Assembly (NCBI GenBank): GCA_965222505.1
Contig: OZ244956.1
Coordinates: 3,720,001-3,784,000 of the forward strand
Origin: G965222505 sp965222505
GTDB lineage: Bacteria; Bacteroidota; Rhodothermia; Rhodothermales; DATKEJ01
Direction: 5' to 3'
Length of the DNA: 64,000 bases
Shown here: positions 8,146 through 17,098 of the stretch, piece by piece
Position numbering within the stretch: position 1 is the first letter of the stretch
Layout: every line of letters begins with the position of its first letter
Made by a program: the position numbers and the translations under genes
Notes under the pieces: generated by a model
What the model was told of the DNA's origin: nothing
Databases searched by the model: none
What the model saw: the letters and a program-made list of their open reading frames with translations, nothing else

Positions 8146-9689
8146 GTCAGACCCCGCTGGACCAACTTGACGCTCGGCGTGCACAGGCCCATCTGGGTGG
8201 AGGAGAAGCCCGCATCAAACGCCAGCACGACCGCGGCAAACTGACCGCGCGTGAACGATTGAATCTGCTTCTCGACCCCGATTCTTTTTCGGAACTCGGC
8301 ACCTTTGTACGTCACCGCTGTACGGATTTCGGGCTGGAAAAGAACCGGCCCTACGGCGATGGTGTGGTTACCGGATACGGTACCATCCACGGTCGGCTGG
8401 TGTATGTCTTTAGCCAAGATTTTACGGTGTTCGGAGGCTCCCTCTCGGAAGCCAACGCCGAGAAGATCGTCCGCGTCATGAAGCTGGCGATGGATAACGG
8501 GGCCCCCCTTATCGGTCTCAACGATTCCGGCGGTGCCCGTATCCAGGAAGGCGTGGCCTCCCTCGGCGGGTATGCCGATATCTTCCTGCTCAATACCCTG
8601 GCCTCCGGCGTGATTCCCCAAATTTCCGCTGTTATGGGGCCCTGTGCCGGAGGAGCCGTCTACAGCCCGGCCATTACCGATTTTGTGTTCATGGTCAAGC
8701 AGACGAGCTACATGTTCGTCACGGGGCCGGATGTGGTCAAGACCGTCACCCAGGAAGACGTTACCCACGAGGAACTGGGTGGTGCGGATACCCACGCAGG
8801 CAAAAGCGGCGTAGCCCACCTGGCGTGTACCAATGAGGGAGAATGCCTGCTCAAGATTCGGGAGTTGATGACGTACCTCCCGTCTAATTGCGAAGACCCG
8901 CCCCCGTACGTGCCCCCGCAAGATCCTGAAGACCGTGCGGATGCCGGGCTCGATACGCTGGTCCCTGAAAACCCCAACCGGCCATATGATATCCACGATG
9001 TGATCCGGTGTGTGATGGACGAGGGAAGGTTCTTCGAAATCCATCCCGATTTTGCTACTAACATCGTGGTTGGCTTTTCCCGGTTGGGTGGTTTTCCCGT
9101 GGGCATCGTCGCCAATCAGCCGGCTTCATTGGCCGGTGTGCTGGACATCAATGCCTCGGTCAAGGGGGCGCGGTTTGTCCGGTTTTGCGATGCCTTTAAC
9201 ATTCCGTTGATCGTCTTTGAAGACGTACCTGGTTTTTTACCGGGCACCGATCAGGAGTGGCGCGGTATAATACGCCATGGCGCGAAGTTGCTGTATGCCT
9301 TTTGTGAGGCAACAGTACCCAAAATAACGGTCATCACCCGAAAGGCCTACGGTGGGGCCTACGATGTGATGAACTCCAAACATATACGCGGAGACCTGAA
9401 CTACGCGTGGCCCACGGCGGAGATCGCCGTCATGGGACCCAAGGGTGCTGTTGAAATCATTTACCGCAAGCAAATTGCCGAAGCCGATGATCCCGTCGCT
9501 CTCGCAGATCGGTTTATCGAAGACTACCGGCAGAAGTTTGCCAATCCGTACGTTGCAGCCGAACGCGGCTATATCGATGACGTGATTCTTCCCCGCGATA
9601 CCCGCGCTATCCTGATCAAGGGGTTACAGATGCTCAAAAACAAGGTGGCAACCAACCCCAGAAAAAAACATGGTAACATTCCGCTGTAA
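8142..9689 (+). CDS. pccB: Acyl-CoA (propionyl-CoA) carboxylase beta subunit
   Basis: 515 residues, the normal length. The carboxyltransferase family is recognisable from DRGKLTARERLNLLLDPDSF at the N-terminus, the crotonase-like N-domain (NDSGGARIQEGV, MGPCAGGAVYSPAITDF) and the C-domain (ITRKAYGGAYDVMNSKHI, AEIAVMGPKGAVEII). It transfers CO2 from carboxybiotin to propionyl-CoA (or acetyl-CoA), giving methylmalonyl-CoA. It needs a biotin carboxylase/BCCP alpha subunit, which is not in this window. The sequence most resembles propionyl-CoA carboxylases, but specificity is inferred. It starts inside the stop codon of the acidic protein and is likely cotranslated with it. Confidence 0.95.
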   Translation: MSQTPLDQLDARRAQAHLGGGEARIKRQHDRGKLTARERLNLLLDPDSFSELGTFVRHRCTDFGLEKNRPYGDGVVTGYGTIHGRLVYVFSQDFTVFGGSLSEANAEKIVRVMKLAMDNGAPLIGLNDSGGARIQEGVASLGGYADIFLLNTLASGVIPQISAVMGPCAGGAVYSPAITDFVFMVKQTSYMFVTGPDVVKTVTQEDVTHEELGGADTHAGKSGVAHLACTNEGECLLKIRELMTYLPSNCEDPPPYVPPQDPEDRADAGLDTLVPENPNRPYDIHDVIRCVMDEGRFFEIHPDFATNIVVGFSRLGGFPVGIVANQPASLAGVLDINASVKGARFVRFCDAFNIPLIVFEDVPGFLPGTDQEWRGIIRHGAKLLYAFCEATVPKITVITRKAYGGAYDVMNSKHIRGDLNYAWPTAEIAVMGPKGAVEIIYRKQIAEADDPVALADRFIEDYRQKFANPYVAAERGYIDDVILPRDTRAILIKGLQMLKNKVATNPRKKHGNIPL

Positions 9690-9780
9690 GCCCGTAAACT
9701 AGCTCATGCCCTACGTTCATTCGGCGTTTCCTCTTGCGTGTTTCATTGATGCACGTGCCTGCCGAGCTCGATTTTTTCGT

Positions 9781-11889
9781 ATGACCACTTCGCATATGTA
9801 CCGTATCCTCCCGCTGCTCCTTCTGCTCCTCGGCACGACGACTACCGTTGCCCAGGATCAACCGCTGGCCCCAGCTGCACCCCCTGTCTATGAGGAAGGC
9901 TCCGAAGCCTACATCCTCCAGCAAACGGCCCGGCTGTACCGCCAGCACGCCAACCTGCTTGATGCCAAAGCCGCAATCAACCTGGAACACTACGAGGACC
10001 TCCTTGATGAGGTAGTGCTGGACTTGCGCGGGTTCCTGGCCGATGAAGATTTTCAGGCGCATCCTCAACTCCGTACCCTCTATCAGTCCGTGGTCACGGA
10101 ATATGAGACGTACTATGGAGAGGTCGATACACTGAGCATCCAGCGGGGAGACATTTACGCCTTCCACAATGCCATGTTTACGGCAATGGAAGACGATGAT
10201 CCGTTGCTGGAAGATGTGGTGATGCCCGCCATCCCGCCGATGCGTACGACGGTACCCATGACGGTCAACCGTCGTGTCCGTCAAAGCATCGCCTACCTCA
10301 AGCGGACCCAGGACGACAAGATCAACATTTGGCGCAGCCGAGCCACTACGTATTTCCCGATGATCGAACAAATCGCACGGGAAGAAGGAGCCCCTGATGA
10401 ACTCAAATACCTGGCGCTGGTCGAAAGTGGCTTGAACCCCAAGGCCCGGAGTTGGGCACGCGCCGCCGGGATGTGGCAATTTATTTCTGCCACCGGCAAA
10501 GCCTACGGCCTGAATGTCAATTCATGGGTAGACGAACGCATGGACCCCGAAAAGGCCACCCGCGCCGCCATACGTCACTTGCTGGACCTGCACCGCCTGT
10601 TCGGTGGAGACTGGCAACTGGCCCTGGCCGGGTACAACTGCAGCCCCGCCCGTGTAAAACGCGCCGTTCGGCGTGCCCAGTCCCAATTGGGGGAAACCCG
10701 CAAGGCCACCTTCTGGGATGCCTACCCTTACCTGCCGCGTGAGACACGTAACTATGTGCCTGGCTTCATCGCTGCTGCCTTGATGGTGTCCAACCCGGAA
10801 GCCTTCAACCTGAAGTCCATTGCGCCCGGTCCTCGTTTTGAATACGACCTCGTGCCGGTACGGCACATGCTGGACCTCGAAACCATTGCCCGGATGATCG
10901 GGGTCGAGGTTTCGGTGATCAAGGCCATGAACCCGGAACTGCGCCGCGACGTAATTCCACCCACCACCAGCCCGTACATGCTGCGCATCCCATTGGGCAC
11001 AAGTGGTTCGTTTCTGGCAGAATATGCGCACATGGAAGCCGAGCAAAGCCTGGGCGACCTGATGCACACCGTAGCCGCCGGGCAATCGCTTCGGCAAGTG
11101 GCCCGTAAGTACGGGGTCACGACGGGGGCCATCAAGCGTGCCAACAACCTGAGTAGCAATACCCTACAGCGCGGCCAGCGCCTCCGCATACCGGTCAAGC
11201 CATATGACAGTACCCCCAACCGCGAAATCGCCGCAGGCGGGGCCCGGAGCGTACGTTTCAGTACCCTGACCCTGTACCCGGTAGCTGCCGACATGCCGGA
11301 AGACCTTAACTCCGGCCCAGCCGCCAACATTCGATCCGTTGCCACGGAAGCCGAAACCCGTGCGGCTGCCTCTTCCTCCTCCGGTTCCGGTACGCGCCGC
11401 ACACACCGCGTTCGCCGTGGAGAAACCCTGAGTGGCATTGCCAAACGGTATGGCGTCAGCCTCTCGAAATTACGGAGCTGGAACAACATTCGTGGCAGCC
11501 GCATCCGCGTTGGGCAGCGCCTGAAAATCTACGGCGGCAAGGCCACGGCATCAAGCAAGTCATCTTCGGCACCCAAGACGGTCTATCATGTGGTGCGCCG
11601 GGGGGATACATTGGGTAAGATCGCCAGGAAGTATGGCACTTCGGTCCGTACCCTCAAGAAGCTGAACGGGCTAAGGTCGAACACCATTCGGCGCGGCCAA
11701 CGGCTCAAGGTATCCGGTAAGGCTTCGGCAAAGTCGACGGCCAAAACCACGACGTACCGCGTCAAACGGGGGGATACCCTGGGTAAAATCGCCAGCCGTA
11801 ACGGTGTGCGCGTTTCTGACCTCAAGCGGTGGAACAACCTCCGCTCCAGCCGCATCCGCGTCGGGCAGCGCCTCAAAATACGGAAGTAA
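9781..11889 (+). CDS. mltD: Membrane-bound lytic murein transglycosylase D with four LysM domains
   Basis: 702 residues from the ATG at 9781; the frame is open further upstream, but a signal peptide (MYRILPLLLLLLGTTTTVAQ) fits a start at 9781 or 9796. The SLT domain contains the catalytic Glu E215 in YLALVESGLNPKARSWA, followed by AAGMWQFISATGKAYGL and LALAGYNCSP. Four LysM modules occupy the C-terminal half, each with the pattern RGDTLGKIA..YG...L..WNN.....I..GQRLKI. MltD normally carries a lipid anchor and fewer LysMs, but no lipobox is obvious here. It cleaves peptidoglycan glycan strands in the periplasm. It converges with the YhhN gene with no intervening base. Confidence 0.93.
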   Translation: MTTSHMYRILPLLLLLLGTTTTVAQDQPLAPAAPPVYEEGSEAYILQQTARLYRQHANLLDAKAAINLEHYEDLLDEVVLDLRGFLADEDFQAHPQLRTLYQSVVTEYETYYGEVDTLSIQRGDIYAFHNAMFTAMEDDDPLLEDVVMPAIPPMRTTVPMTVNRRVRQSIAYLKRTQDDKINIWRSRATTYFPMIEQIAREEGAPDELKYLALVESGLNPKARSWARAAGMWQFISATGKAYGLNVNSWVDERMDPEKATRAAIRHLLDLHRLFGGDWQLALAGYNCSPARVKRAVRRAQSQLGETRKATFWDAYPYLPRETRNYVPGFIAAALMVSNPEAFNLKSIAPGPRFEYDLVPVRHMLDLETIARMIGVEVSVIKAMNPELRRDVIPPTTSPYMLRIPLGTSGSFLAEYAHMEAEQSLGDLMHTVAAGQSLRQVARKYGVTTGAIKRANNLSSNTLQRGQRLRIPVKPYDSTPNREIAAGGARSVRFSTLTLYPVAADMPEDLNSGPAANIRSVATEAETRAAASSSSGSGTRRTHRVRRGETLSGIAKRYGVSLSKLRSWNNIRGSRIRVGQRLKIYGGKATASSKSSSAPKTVYHVVRRGDTLGKIARKYGTSVRTLKKLNGLRSNTIRRGQRLKVSGKASAKSTAKTTTYRVKRGDTLGKIASRNGVRVSDLKRWNNLRSSRIRVGQRLKIRK

Positions 11890-12504
11890 TTAGACGGATT
11901 GCGCAATCAGCCACTGGGCCAGAAAATATGTGCCCAGGACCACAGCCTGCGCGGCAGCGAACGGCTGCCGAAACCGGTTCAGGGCCAGCGTTGCATCCGA
12001 GGCTACAAACAGCACGGCCCCCAGAGTTGCATAGGCTGCAGCGGACGGGTACGGACCATGTAGGGCATTGGACGCAAACCAGGCCATCCCCAGCAGCGCC
12101 AGCATGTAGATGATGACGGGGATCTTCAGTTTGCCCAGGTTCGGCCCAAGCAGGTATAGCATCACCCCCATCACCACAAGCAGCACACCGGCCGTCCAAC
12201 CCGTAGGGATGCCTTCCAGATAGGTAAAGCCCACCATGTAGAGCACATGGGCGATCAGGAAGCTCAGCAGGCCCTGGATAAACCGGTCCGAGGGCAACAT
12301 CAGGAACACGTCTCCGGCCAGCGAAAACACCAACCCGGCCCCAATCCAGTATTGATAGGGCTCAGGGGTTGAGGACATCGCCAGTCCCAACTGAATCAGG
12401 ATGAGCACCATCGTAAGGGGTTTGAACACGTACACATAGGCTGGGGCCTCCCGGTAGTGGGCGATGATGGTGGCGAGGCCAGATGTTAGGGTCAGGAGCA
12501 ACAT
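11890..12504 (-). CDS. YhhN family membrane protein (lysoplasmalogenase-like)
   Basis: 204 residues, almost entirely hydrophobic, with about seven or eight transmembrane segments. Family motifs include FKPLTMVLILIQLGLA, SLAGDVFLMLP (the conserved S-x-x-GD) and LGAVLFVASDATLALNRF, as in the YhhN/TMEM86 family, whose animal members hydrolyse the vinyl ether of lysoplasmalogens. The role in bacteria is not settled. Its start codon overlaps the queG stop by one base (cat at 12502-12504, tta at 12504-12506), so it is translationally coupled to queG. It abuts the convergent mltD stop codon directly, with no room for a terminator. Confidence 0.88.
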   Translation of the reverse strand: MLLLTLTSGLATIIAHYREAPAYVYVFKPLTMVLILIQLGLAMSSTPEPYQYWIGAGLVFSLAGDVFLMLPSDRFIQGLLSFLIAHVLYMVGFTYLEGIPTGWTAGVLLVVMGVMLYLLGPNLGKLKIPVIIYMLALLGMAWFASNALHGPYPSAAAYATLGAVLFVASDATLALNRFRQPFAAAQAVVLGTYFLAQWLIAQSV

Positions 12505-13460
12505 TAGACGGGGCGGTTGAAGTTGTCCAGGGCAATGCGCACGTTGCGTTTGAAGCCTTCAAATTTGGTACGTTTGACCGGGTTTTTCCGAAACCGTTGC
12601 CGAAATTGTTCGAGGTCCAGTTCCACCCATTCGCGGAGTTCCGTATCCGGCAGGCCGGGGCGCGGATCGAACCGGGGTTCGGTGGTCGGGCGCTTGAACT
12701 TGTTCCAGGGACACACGTCCTGGCAAATGTCACATCCGAAGATCCAGTTCAGCAGGTCTGGCGTGATCTGGGCAGGTATATCGTCGGTCCGGTGTTCAAT
12801 GGTCAGGTAGGAGATGCAGCGGTTGGCATCGACGGCATAGGGTTGGTAGATGGCATCCGTCGGGCAGGCATCGATGCAGCGGGTGCAGGAGCCACAATAA
12901 TCGGGTACAGAGCCATCGGTGGGCAGGGGTACGTCCAGGATAAGTTCACCGATAAAAAAGAACGAGCCCAGGGTTCGGTTGATGAGGTTGGTATGCTTGC
13001 CGATCCAGCCGAGCCCACTTCGTTGTGCCCAGGCCTTGTCCATTACCGGGGCAGAATCGACAAAGGCCCGCCCATGAATTGCTCCAACGGCTTCCTCAAC
13101 AAAATGGTACAGCGCAAACAGCTTGTCCTTCAGGACAAAGTGGTAATCGTCTCCCCAGGCATACCGGCTGATTTTGCCGACCGCCGGGTCCTCTGGTGGG
13201 TCAACCGGCTGGTAATAATTATGCAGGACCGAAATTACACTTCGTGCCCCCTCCACCAGCAACCGGGGGTCAATGCGCTTATCGAAATGCTCGGTCATCC
13301 ACTGCATGGTGCCATGCCGTTCTTCGTTGAGCCATTGCTCCAGCCGCCGAGCTTCTTCATCCAGGGGGCCTGCCTCCGAGATCCCGCATGCATCGAACCC
13401 AAGCCGAAGCGCCTCAGCCTTGACGGCCTCGGCAAGGTGGGTTTGTGCGGTGTGTTTCAT
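12504..13460 (-). CDS. queG: Epoxyqueuosine reductase
   Basis: 318 residues. Two [4Fe-4S]-type cysteine sets are visible: CGSCTRCIDACPTDAI and CDICQDVCPWNKF. The N-terminal cobalamin-binding part carries the family segments RLGFDACGISEAGPLD and SVISVLHNYYQP. QueG reduces epoxyqueuosine to queuosine in tRNA, the final step of queuosine synthesis. queD, an earlier step in the same pathway, lies ~4 kb away at 17577, but they are not in one operon. A strong terminator (13478-13512) upstream isolates queG from the preceding minus-strand gene, so its promoter must lie in the short 13461-13480 stretch or within the terminator region. Confidence 0.95.
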   Translation of the reverse strand: MKHTAQTHLAEAVKAEALRLGFDACGISEAGPLDEEARRLEQWLNEERHGTMQWMTEHFDKRIDPRLLVEGARSVISVLHNYYQPVDPPEDPAVGKISRYAWGDDYHFVLKDKLFALYHFVEEAVGAIHGRAFVDSAPVMDKAWAQRSGLGWIGKHTNLINRTLGSFFFIGELILDVPLPTDGSVPDYCGSCTRCIDACPTDAIYQPYAVDANRCISYLTIEHRTDDIPAQITPDLLNWIFGCDICQDVCPWNKFKRPTTEPRFDPRPGLPDTELREWVELDLEQFRQRFRKNPVKRTKFEGFKRNVRIALDNFNRPV

Positions 13461-13477
13461 CGTGCAGGGTGGGGCAT

Positions 13478-13512
13478 AAAAAAGACCCGGAGGCTAAATG
13501 AACCTCCGGGTC
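13478..13512 (-). terminator. Rho-independent terminator of the SPOR-domain gene
   Basis: A perfect 10-bp stem (gacccggagg 13484-13493 with cctccgggtc 13503-13512) is preceded on the plus strand by six A (13478-13483), i.e. followed by U-run on the minus-strand transcript. It ends transcripts of the gene at 13564-15141. Confidence 0.88.
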
Positions 13513-13563
13513 AGAATATAGCAATTACGGGTTTGCAGTGATTGCTTCAGCGACCATCAGACC

Positions 13564-15141
13564 TTAGCGGTTAAATCGCAGCAACCAGGCATCGCTCGGG
13601 GTATCCGGCGGGAGTTTGGTTTGGCGTGCGGCATTGGCTTCCCGGCGCGTGGCATACTGGCCGACGGTTACCCGGTAGTACATCTTGCCGTTCACGTTGG
13701 CCGCCATCACTTCGCTCTGGTAGCCGGCTTGCAGATACCGGTTGACGGCCCGCTCGGCATCCACTTGGTCTTCCTCAGAACTCACAACCCATGCATACCC
13801 CCGGTTGAGCCGGGTCACGTTATTCAGGAGAGCCGCGTCTGAAGACGTCGTGATGACCGGTGGTGCAGGTTCCGGCAGGGGTTCCGGTTCGGGTGTTACC
13901 TGAGGAGCCGGTTCGGGCCTGGTCGTCGTGACGGGTTCCGGCATCGGTTCGGGCTGCATGTCTTGTGTATGTTTAACCCGGTCGATGCTGGCACTGGCTT
14001 CACGGGCCAGGGAGATGGCTTCTTTGGCCTGGGCGAGGGCTAACTCGGCATGGGCAATCGCCAACTCGGCTTGAGAAATCGCGAGGGATGCTTCGGCCTT
14101 GGCTTCCGTGATGTCCAATTGGCTCAGGTCCGGGCCGGTGGTCGGGGTCGGCACAGGCTCGGGCATGGTCGAGGCTTCCGGTTCTGGCATCGGTGCAGTT
14201 TCGGGCTCCGGCATGGCCGGGGGGGGCGGTGTGGTTGCCGTGACGGGTTCCGGCATGGGGTCCGGGGTATCGGCTACGGCAGGCATCCCCTCAATGGGGG
14301 CCACATAGAGGGTCAGTTTCTTCTGGTCGGCGCCACCGGAGTTTTCTGCGGTCACGGTTATGGTGTGTTCACCGGCTTCCAGGAACCGATGCACGATGGG
14401 GTTGCCCAAGATTTTTGCCCCATCCTGAAATTCCCACGCCACCAGAATCGGACGGGAGGCTTTTTCATTCAGGGAAACCCGAAAATCGATGTGGGCCCCG
14501 GCCTCAATTTTCTCAGGGTAATAGACCTTTTCGATTTTGACTCCTTTCGGATAGCGGACGCCCAGGTTGGCAAGGCGTAAACCACCGCCTACAAAGCCCA
14601 GGAGGTCAAAGTTGGAGCCGCCGGTGAGGCCATCTACGGCATCATCCGGGAAGACGAAGTTAACTCCGGCTTCCTGGAAGAGGTAAAGCTTGCTGGTAAT
14701 GGCGAGGTTCAGGCCGATGCCCGCCATGGGGCCGGTAGCCTTCTTGAGGCCACCATACGTTGAGTGAAACCCTACCTGAAAATACGGGGAGAGCCAGCCG
14801 GAGGTCGGGACGACGCGCAAGGCCACCAGCGCCGAGCGGAGTTCCAGCGGATCGACAATGCGGGGGTATTCCCCTTGCTGGTAGCCGACCATCAGGCCGA
14901 AATGGGGTGAAAAATGCCACAGCAGTTCTGCTGCAATGGCCCGGCGCGTCAGGTCAACATCAGCATTGGCCGCGTCGAGATCACCTCCGTAATAGGAGAT
15001 CCCAATTCGGGCGCTGATGTGAAGCCCGGCTACGGGTTTGGATACATTAACGGCCACCTGGGCCGATGCGGATTGAAGTGAGAACAAGAGTATGCCACTC
15101 AACAGCAGACATACCCCGAGCGATAAACGCGGAGCTTTCAT
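13564..15141 (-). CDS. Envelope protein: OMP-like barrel, PKD-like, Pro-rich linker, coiled coil and C-terminal SPOR domain
   Basis: 525 residues. Signal peptide 1-27 (ends SLQSASA). Residues ~40-200 look like an eight-stranded outer-membrane beta-barrel (ISARIGISYYGGDLD, HFGLMVGYQQGEYPR, LGFVGGGLRL). Residues ~205-285 form a PKD/Ig-like domain (VAWEFQDGAKILGNPIVHRFLEAGEHTITVTA). A long Pro-Glu linker with MPEPE repeats surrounds an Ala-rich helix at ~350-385 (ISQAELAIAHAELALAQAKE). The last ~80 residues (YAWVVSSEEDQVDAERAVNR... YYRVTVGQYATRREANAAR) are a SPOR domain, which binds denuded septal glycan. The protein could therefore bridge outer membrane and peptidoglycan (inference). Each part is recognised by pattern only; the SPOR call is the firmest. 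Confidence 0.82.
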   Translation of the reverse strand: MKAPRLSLGVCLLLSGILLFSLQSASAQVAVNVSKPVAGLHISARIGISYYGGDLDAANADVDLTRRAIAAELLWHFSPHFGLMVGYQQGEYPRIVDPLELRSALVALRVVPTSGWLSPYFQVGFHSTYGGLKKATGPMAGIGLNLAITSKLYLFQEAGVNFVFPDDAVDGLTGGSNFDLLGFVGGGLRLANLGVRYPKGVKIEKVYYPEKIEAGAHIDFRVSLNEKASRPILVAWEFQDGAKILGNPIVHRFLEAGEHTITVTAENSGGADQKKLTLYVAPIEGMPAVADTPDPMPEPVTATTPPPPAMPEPETAPMPEPEASTMPEPVPTPTTGPDLSQLDITEAKAEASLAISQAELAIAHAELALAQAKEAISLAREASASIDRVKHTQDMQPEPMPEPVTTTRPEPAPQVTPEPEPLPEPAPPVITTSSDAALLNNVTRLNRGYAWVVSSEEDQVDAERAVNRYLQAGYQSEVMAANVNGKMYYRVTVGQYATRREANAARQTKLPPDTPSDAWLLRFNR

Positions 15142-15410
15142 GGGTCCGGGGGTCTAGATGCCTATTTGTTTGCTTGCCAAAGCGCTAGAAGAGCCGGATT
15201 CGTGCCTCATACCTCCTAACAATCGGCAAAGTATGGCTTTCCCCCTAAAAAAGCAAACGGCGAACAGAATCGACTCGGGGCATCAGGGGGGCTGCACATG
15301 GGTGCCGCCGAGGAAGGAAGTCTTCGAAAAATACCTTGATTCATTATGGGAGGCAACCTTATTCTGACTCGTTCGCGCCCCTTTCTCTTCTACACCATCG
15401 GTACGATCTT

Positions 15411-16763
15411 ATGTGCCCGCGTTCCCTTTTTGCCCGGTTCTCCGGCATGGCTCTGGCTGTTCTTGTTTTTTCGCTGGATGTATTCGCACAGGACATAGGT
15501 GGCGCCTGGGCGCTTTTGTCCAATTCACCCATGCGGAGCCAGATGGGGCGGCACGATGATGCCTTCTTTATCAGTCCAACAACCGGGTGGGTGGTGAACC
15601 TGAGCGGTGAAGTCCACTTTACCCGCAATGGGGGTACGACCTGGAGCTTGCAACATCGGGCCGTGTCCGGCGGGCGGCCCATCGGCTTGCGGAGTGTCGG
15701 ATTTGCCAATGCCCAAAAAGGCTGGATCGGGAGCCTGACCGACCCGCAACTGTTATTTGAAACGCAAGACGGGGGACGTACATGGAGCGACATCACCAAC
15801 CGGATTACCGGCCCCCGGCCCCGGGGCATATGTGGCCTCTGGGTAGCCAGCGAACAGGTCATCTATGGCGTTGGGCGCTTCGATGGCCCGGCCCGCATCA
15901 TCAAAACCACGGATGGGGGGCAAACCTGGACCTCCAAAGATCTGTCTCCGCTGGCAGAAACCCTCATTGATGCCTATTTCTTCGACGAAAACCGGGGGAT
16001 TATCATCGGGGGCACGGATGCCTCGCTGAACACCGCGAAAGGGGTTGTACTCTACACCGAAGACGGCGGTGAAACCTGGTCGGTGCGCCATACTTCATCC
16101 GGCAACGGCGAATGGGGCTGGAAAATCTCGTTCCCGACGCCCAAGATCGGCTATGTCTCCATTGAGAACTTCCGGCCCAATGTGCCGACCGCCAAGGTAC
16201 TCAAAACAACCGATGCGGGCCTGACATGGACCGAAGTGCCCATCGAAGGAAGCCGGTCCCTGCAAGGGGTCGGGTTTTTGACAGAGAAAGTCGGGTGGGC
16301 GAGTGGCCGGGGCACCACCTTCATGACCACCGATGGCGGCGATACCTGGGAGCAGCTTCCCCTGGATGGCATCATCAACCGCTTCCGCATGTTTGGGGAT
16401 TCATTGGGATACGCGGTGGGGAGCCGGGTCTACAAACTCGCAGGCCGCGTCACGACCGACGTTGAGACCGAACCGGCGTTACCTGTAGTAGCCCACCTGG
16501 CCCCGAACTATCCCAACCCGTTTCAGGGTTCAACCACGATCGGCTACATCGTCCGTGATCCAGGCCCGGTCAGCCTAAAGATTTATGATGTGCTGGGCCG
16601 GCCCGTCCGAACGCTCGTCGATGATGTGCTTGCCAGCGGCAGTTATCAGGCCCACTGGGACGGCACCGATGCTGCCGGTCGGCACGTAGGCACCGGGATC
16701 TACGTCTACCGCCTGGAAACCGGCACCCAATCGCAAAGCCGCCGGATGATCATTCAGTCCTGA
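15411..16763 (+). CDS. Secreted Ycf48/BNR-type beta-propeller with Por/type IX sorting domain
   Basis: 450 residues from ATG 15411, which gives a good signal peptide (MALAVLVFSLDVFAQ). Upstream in-frame codons from 15336 do not look like protein. Repeated Asp-box units (NGGTTWSL, DGGRTWSD, DGGQTWTS, DGGETWSV, DAGLTWTE, DGGDTWEQ) mark a photosynthesis-assembly-factor (Ycf48)/BNR-like propeller of about six to seven blades. The last ~85 residues start with LAPNYPNPFQGSTTIGYIV and continue with IYDVLGRPVRTLV and GTGIYVYRLETG. This FlgD-like sorting domain is cleaved during Por/T9SS secretion. The protein is probably exported to the surface; its ligand is unknown. The gene end overlaps a decayed GTTCTAC repeat (16765-16790). 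Confidence 0.9.
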   Translation: MCPRSLFARFSGMALAVLVFSLDVFAQDIGGAWALLSNSPMRSQMGRHDDAFFISPTTGWVVNLSGEVHFTRNGGTTWSLQHRAVSGGRPIGLRSVGFANAQKGWIGSLTDPQLLFETQDGGRTWSDITNRITGPRPRGICGLWVASEQVIYGVGRFDGPARIIKTTDGGQTWTSKDLSPLAETLIDAYFFDENRGIIIGGTDASLNTAKGVVLYTEDGGETWSVRHTSSGNGEWGWKISFPTPKIGYVSIENFRPNVPTAKVLKTTDAGLTWTEVPIEGSRSLQGVGFLTEKVGWASGRGTTFMTTDGGDTWEQLPLDGIINRFRMFGDSLGYAVGSRVYKLAGRVTTDVETEPALPVVAHLAPNYPNPFQGSTTIGYIVRDPGPVSLKIYDVLGRPVRTLVDDVLASGSYQAHWDGTDAAGRHVGTGIYVYRLETGTQSQSRRMIIQS

Positions 16764-16794
16764 GGAACGTAGAGCGGGCGAGGTCGTTCTATTT

Positions 16795-16813
16795 AAACAG
16801 ACTAAGTCTGTTT
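16795..16813. promoter_or_regulatory. Palindrome upstream of the toxin-antitoxin pair (candidate operator)
   Basis: aaacagactaagtctgttt is a 19-bp near-perfect palindrome (9-bp half-sites, only the centre asymmetric). It ends 21 bp before the antitoxin ATG. Phd/YefM-type antitoxins commonly repress their own operon by binding such sites. Binding here is inferred from position and symmetry. Confidence 0.55.
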
Positions 16814-16834
16814 GCTTTAATCTGTGTTCGATCT

Positions 16835-17098
16835 ATGCCTAGTACACCTACACAAATCGGTATTCATCAAGCCAAGACGCATTTTTCAAAGCTGTTGCGG
16901 CGTGTAGAAGCCGGTGAAGAAATCCACATCACGCGCCGGGGTGAGGTGGTGGCCCGGCTCGTGCCGGATGATACGGCCCCGTCCACTGCTCGCCCACTAG
17001 GGTTGCTTCGGCATCAGTGGGTTTTGCCGACCCCGGAAGCATTGGTCGGCCCGGCTCCGGATCTCGAAACCATGTTCTACGAGGGGCTGGATGGCTGA
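16835..17098 (+). CDS. Antitoxin of the Phd/YefM family
   Basis: 87 residues. The N-terminal half has the Phd/YefM DNA-binding fold signature: IGIHQAKTHFSKLLRRVEAGEEIHITRRGEVVARLVPDD. The C-terminal ~40 residues, ending LETMFYEGLDG, would wrap the toxin. It overlaps the following PIN-domain gene by 8 bp, the usual antitoxin-first layout. Likely neutralises that toxin and represses the operon, possibly through the palindrome at 16795-16813. GC content and codon use do not look foreign. Confidence 0.92.
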   Translation: MPSTPTQIGIHQAKTHFSKLLRRVEAGEEIHITRRGEVVARLVPDDTAPSTARPLGLLRHQWVLPTPEALVGPAPDLETMFYEGLDG

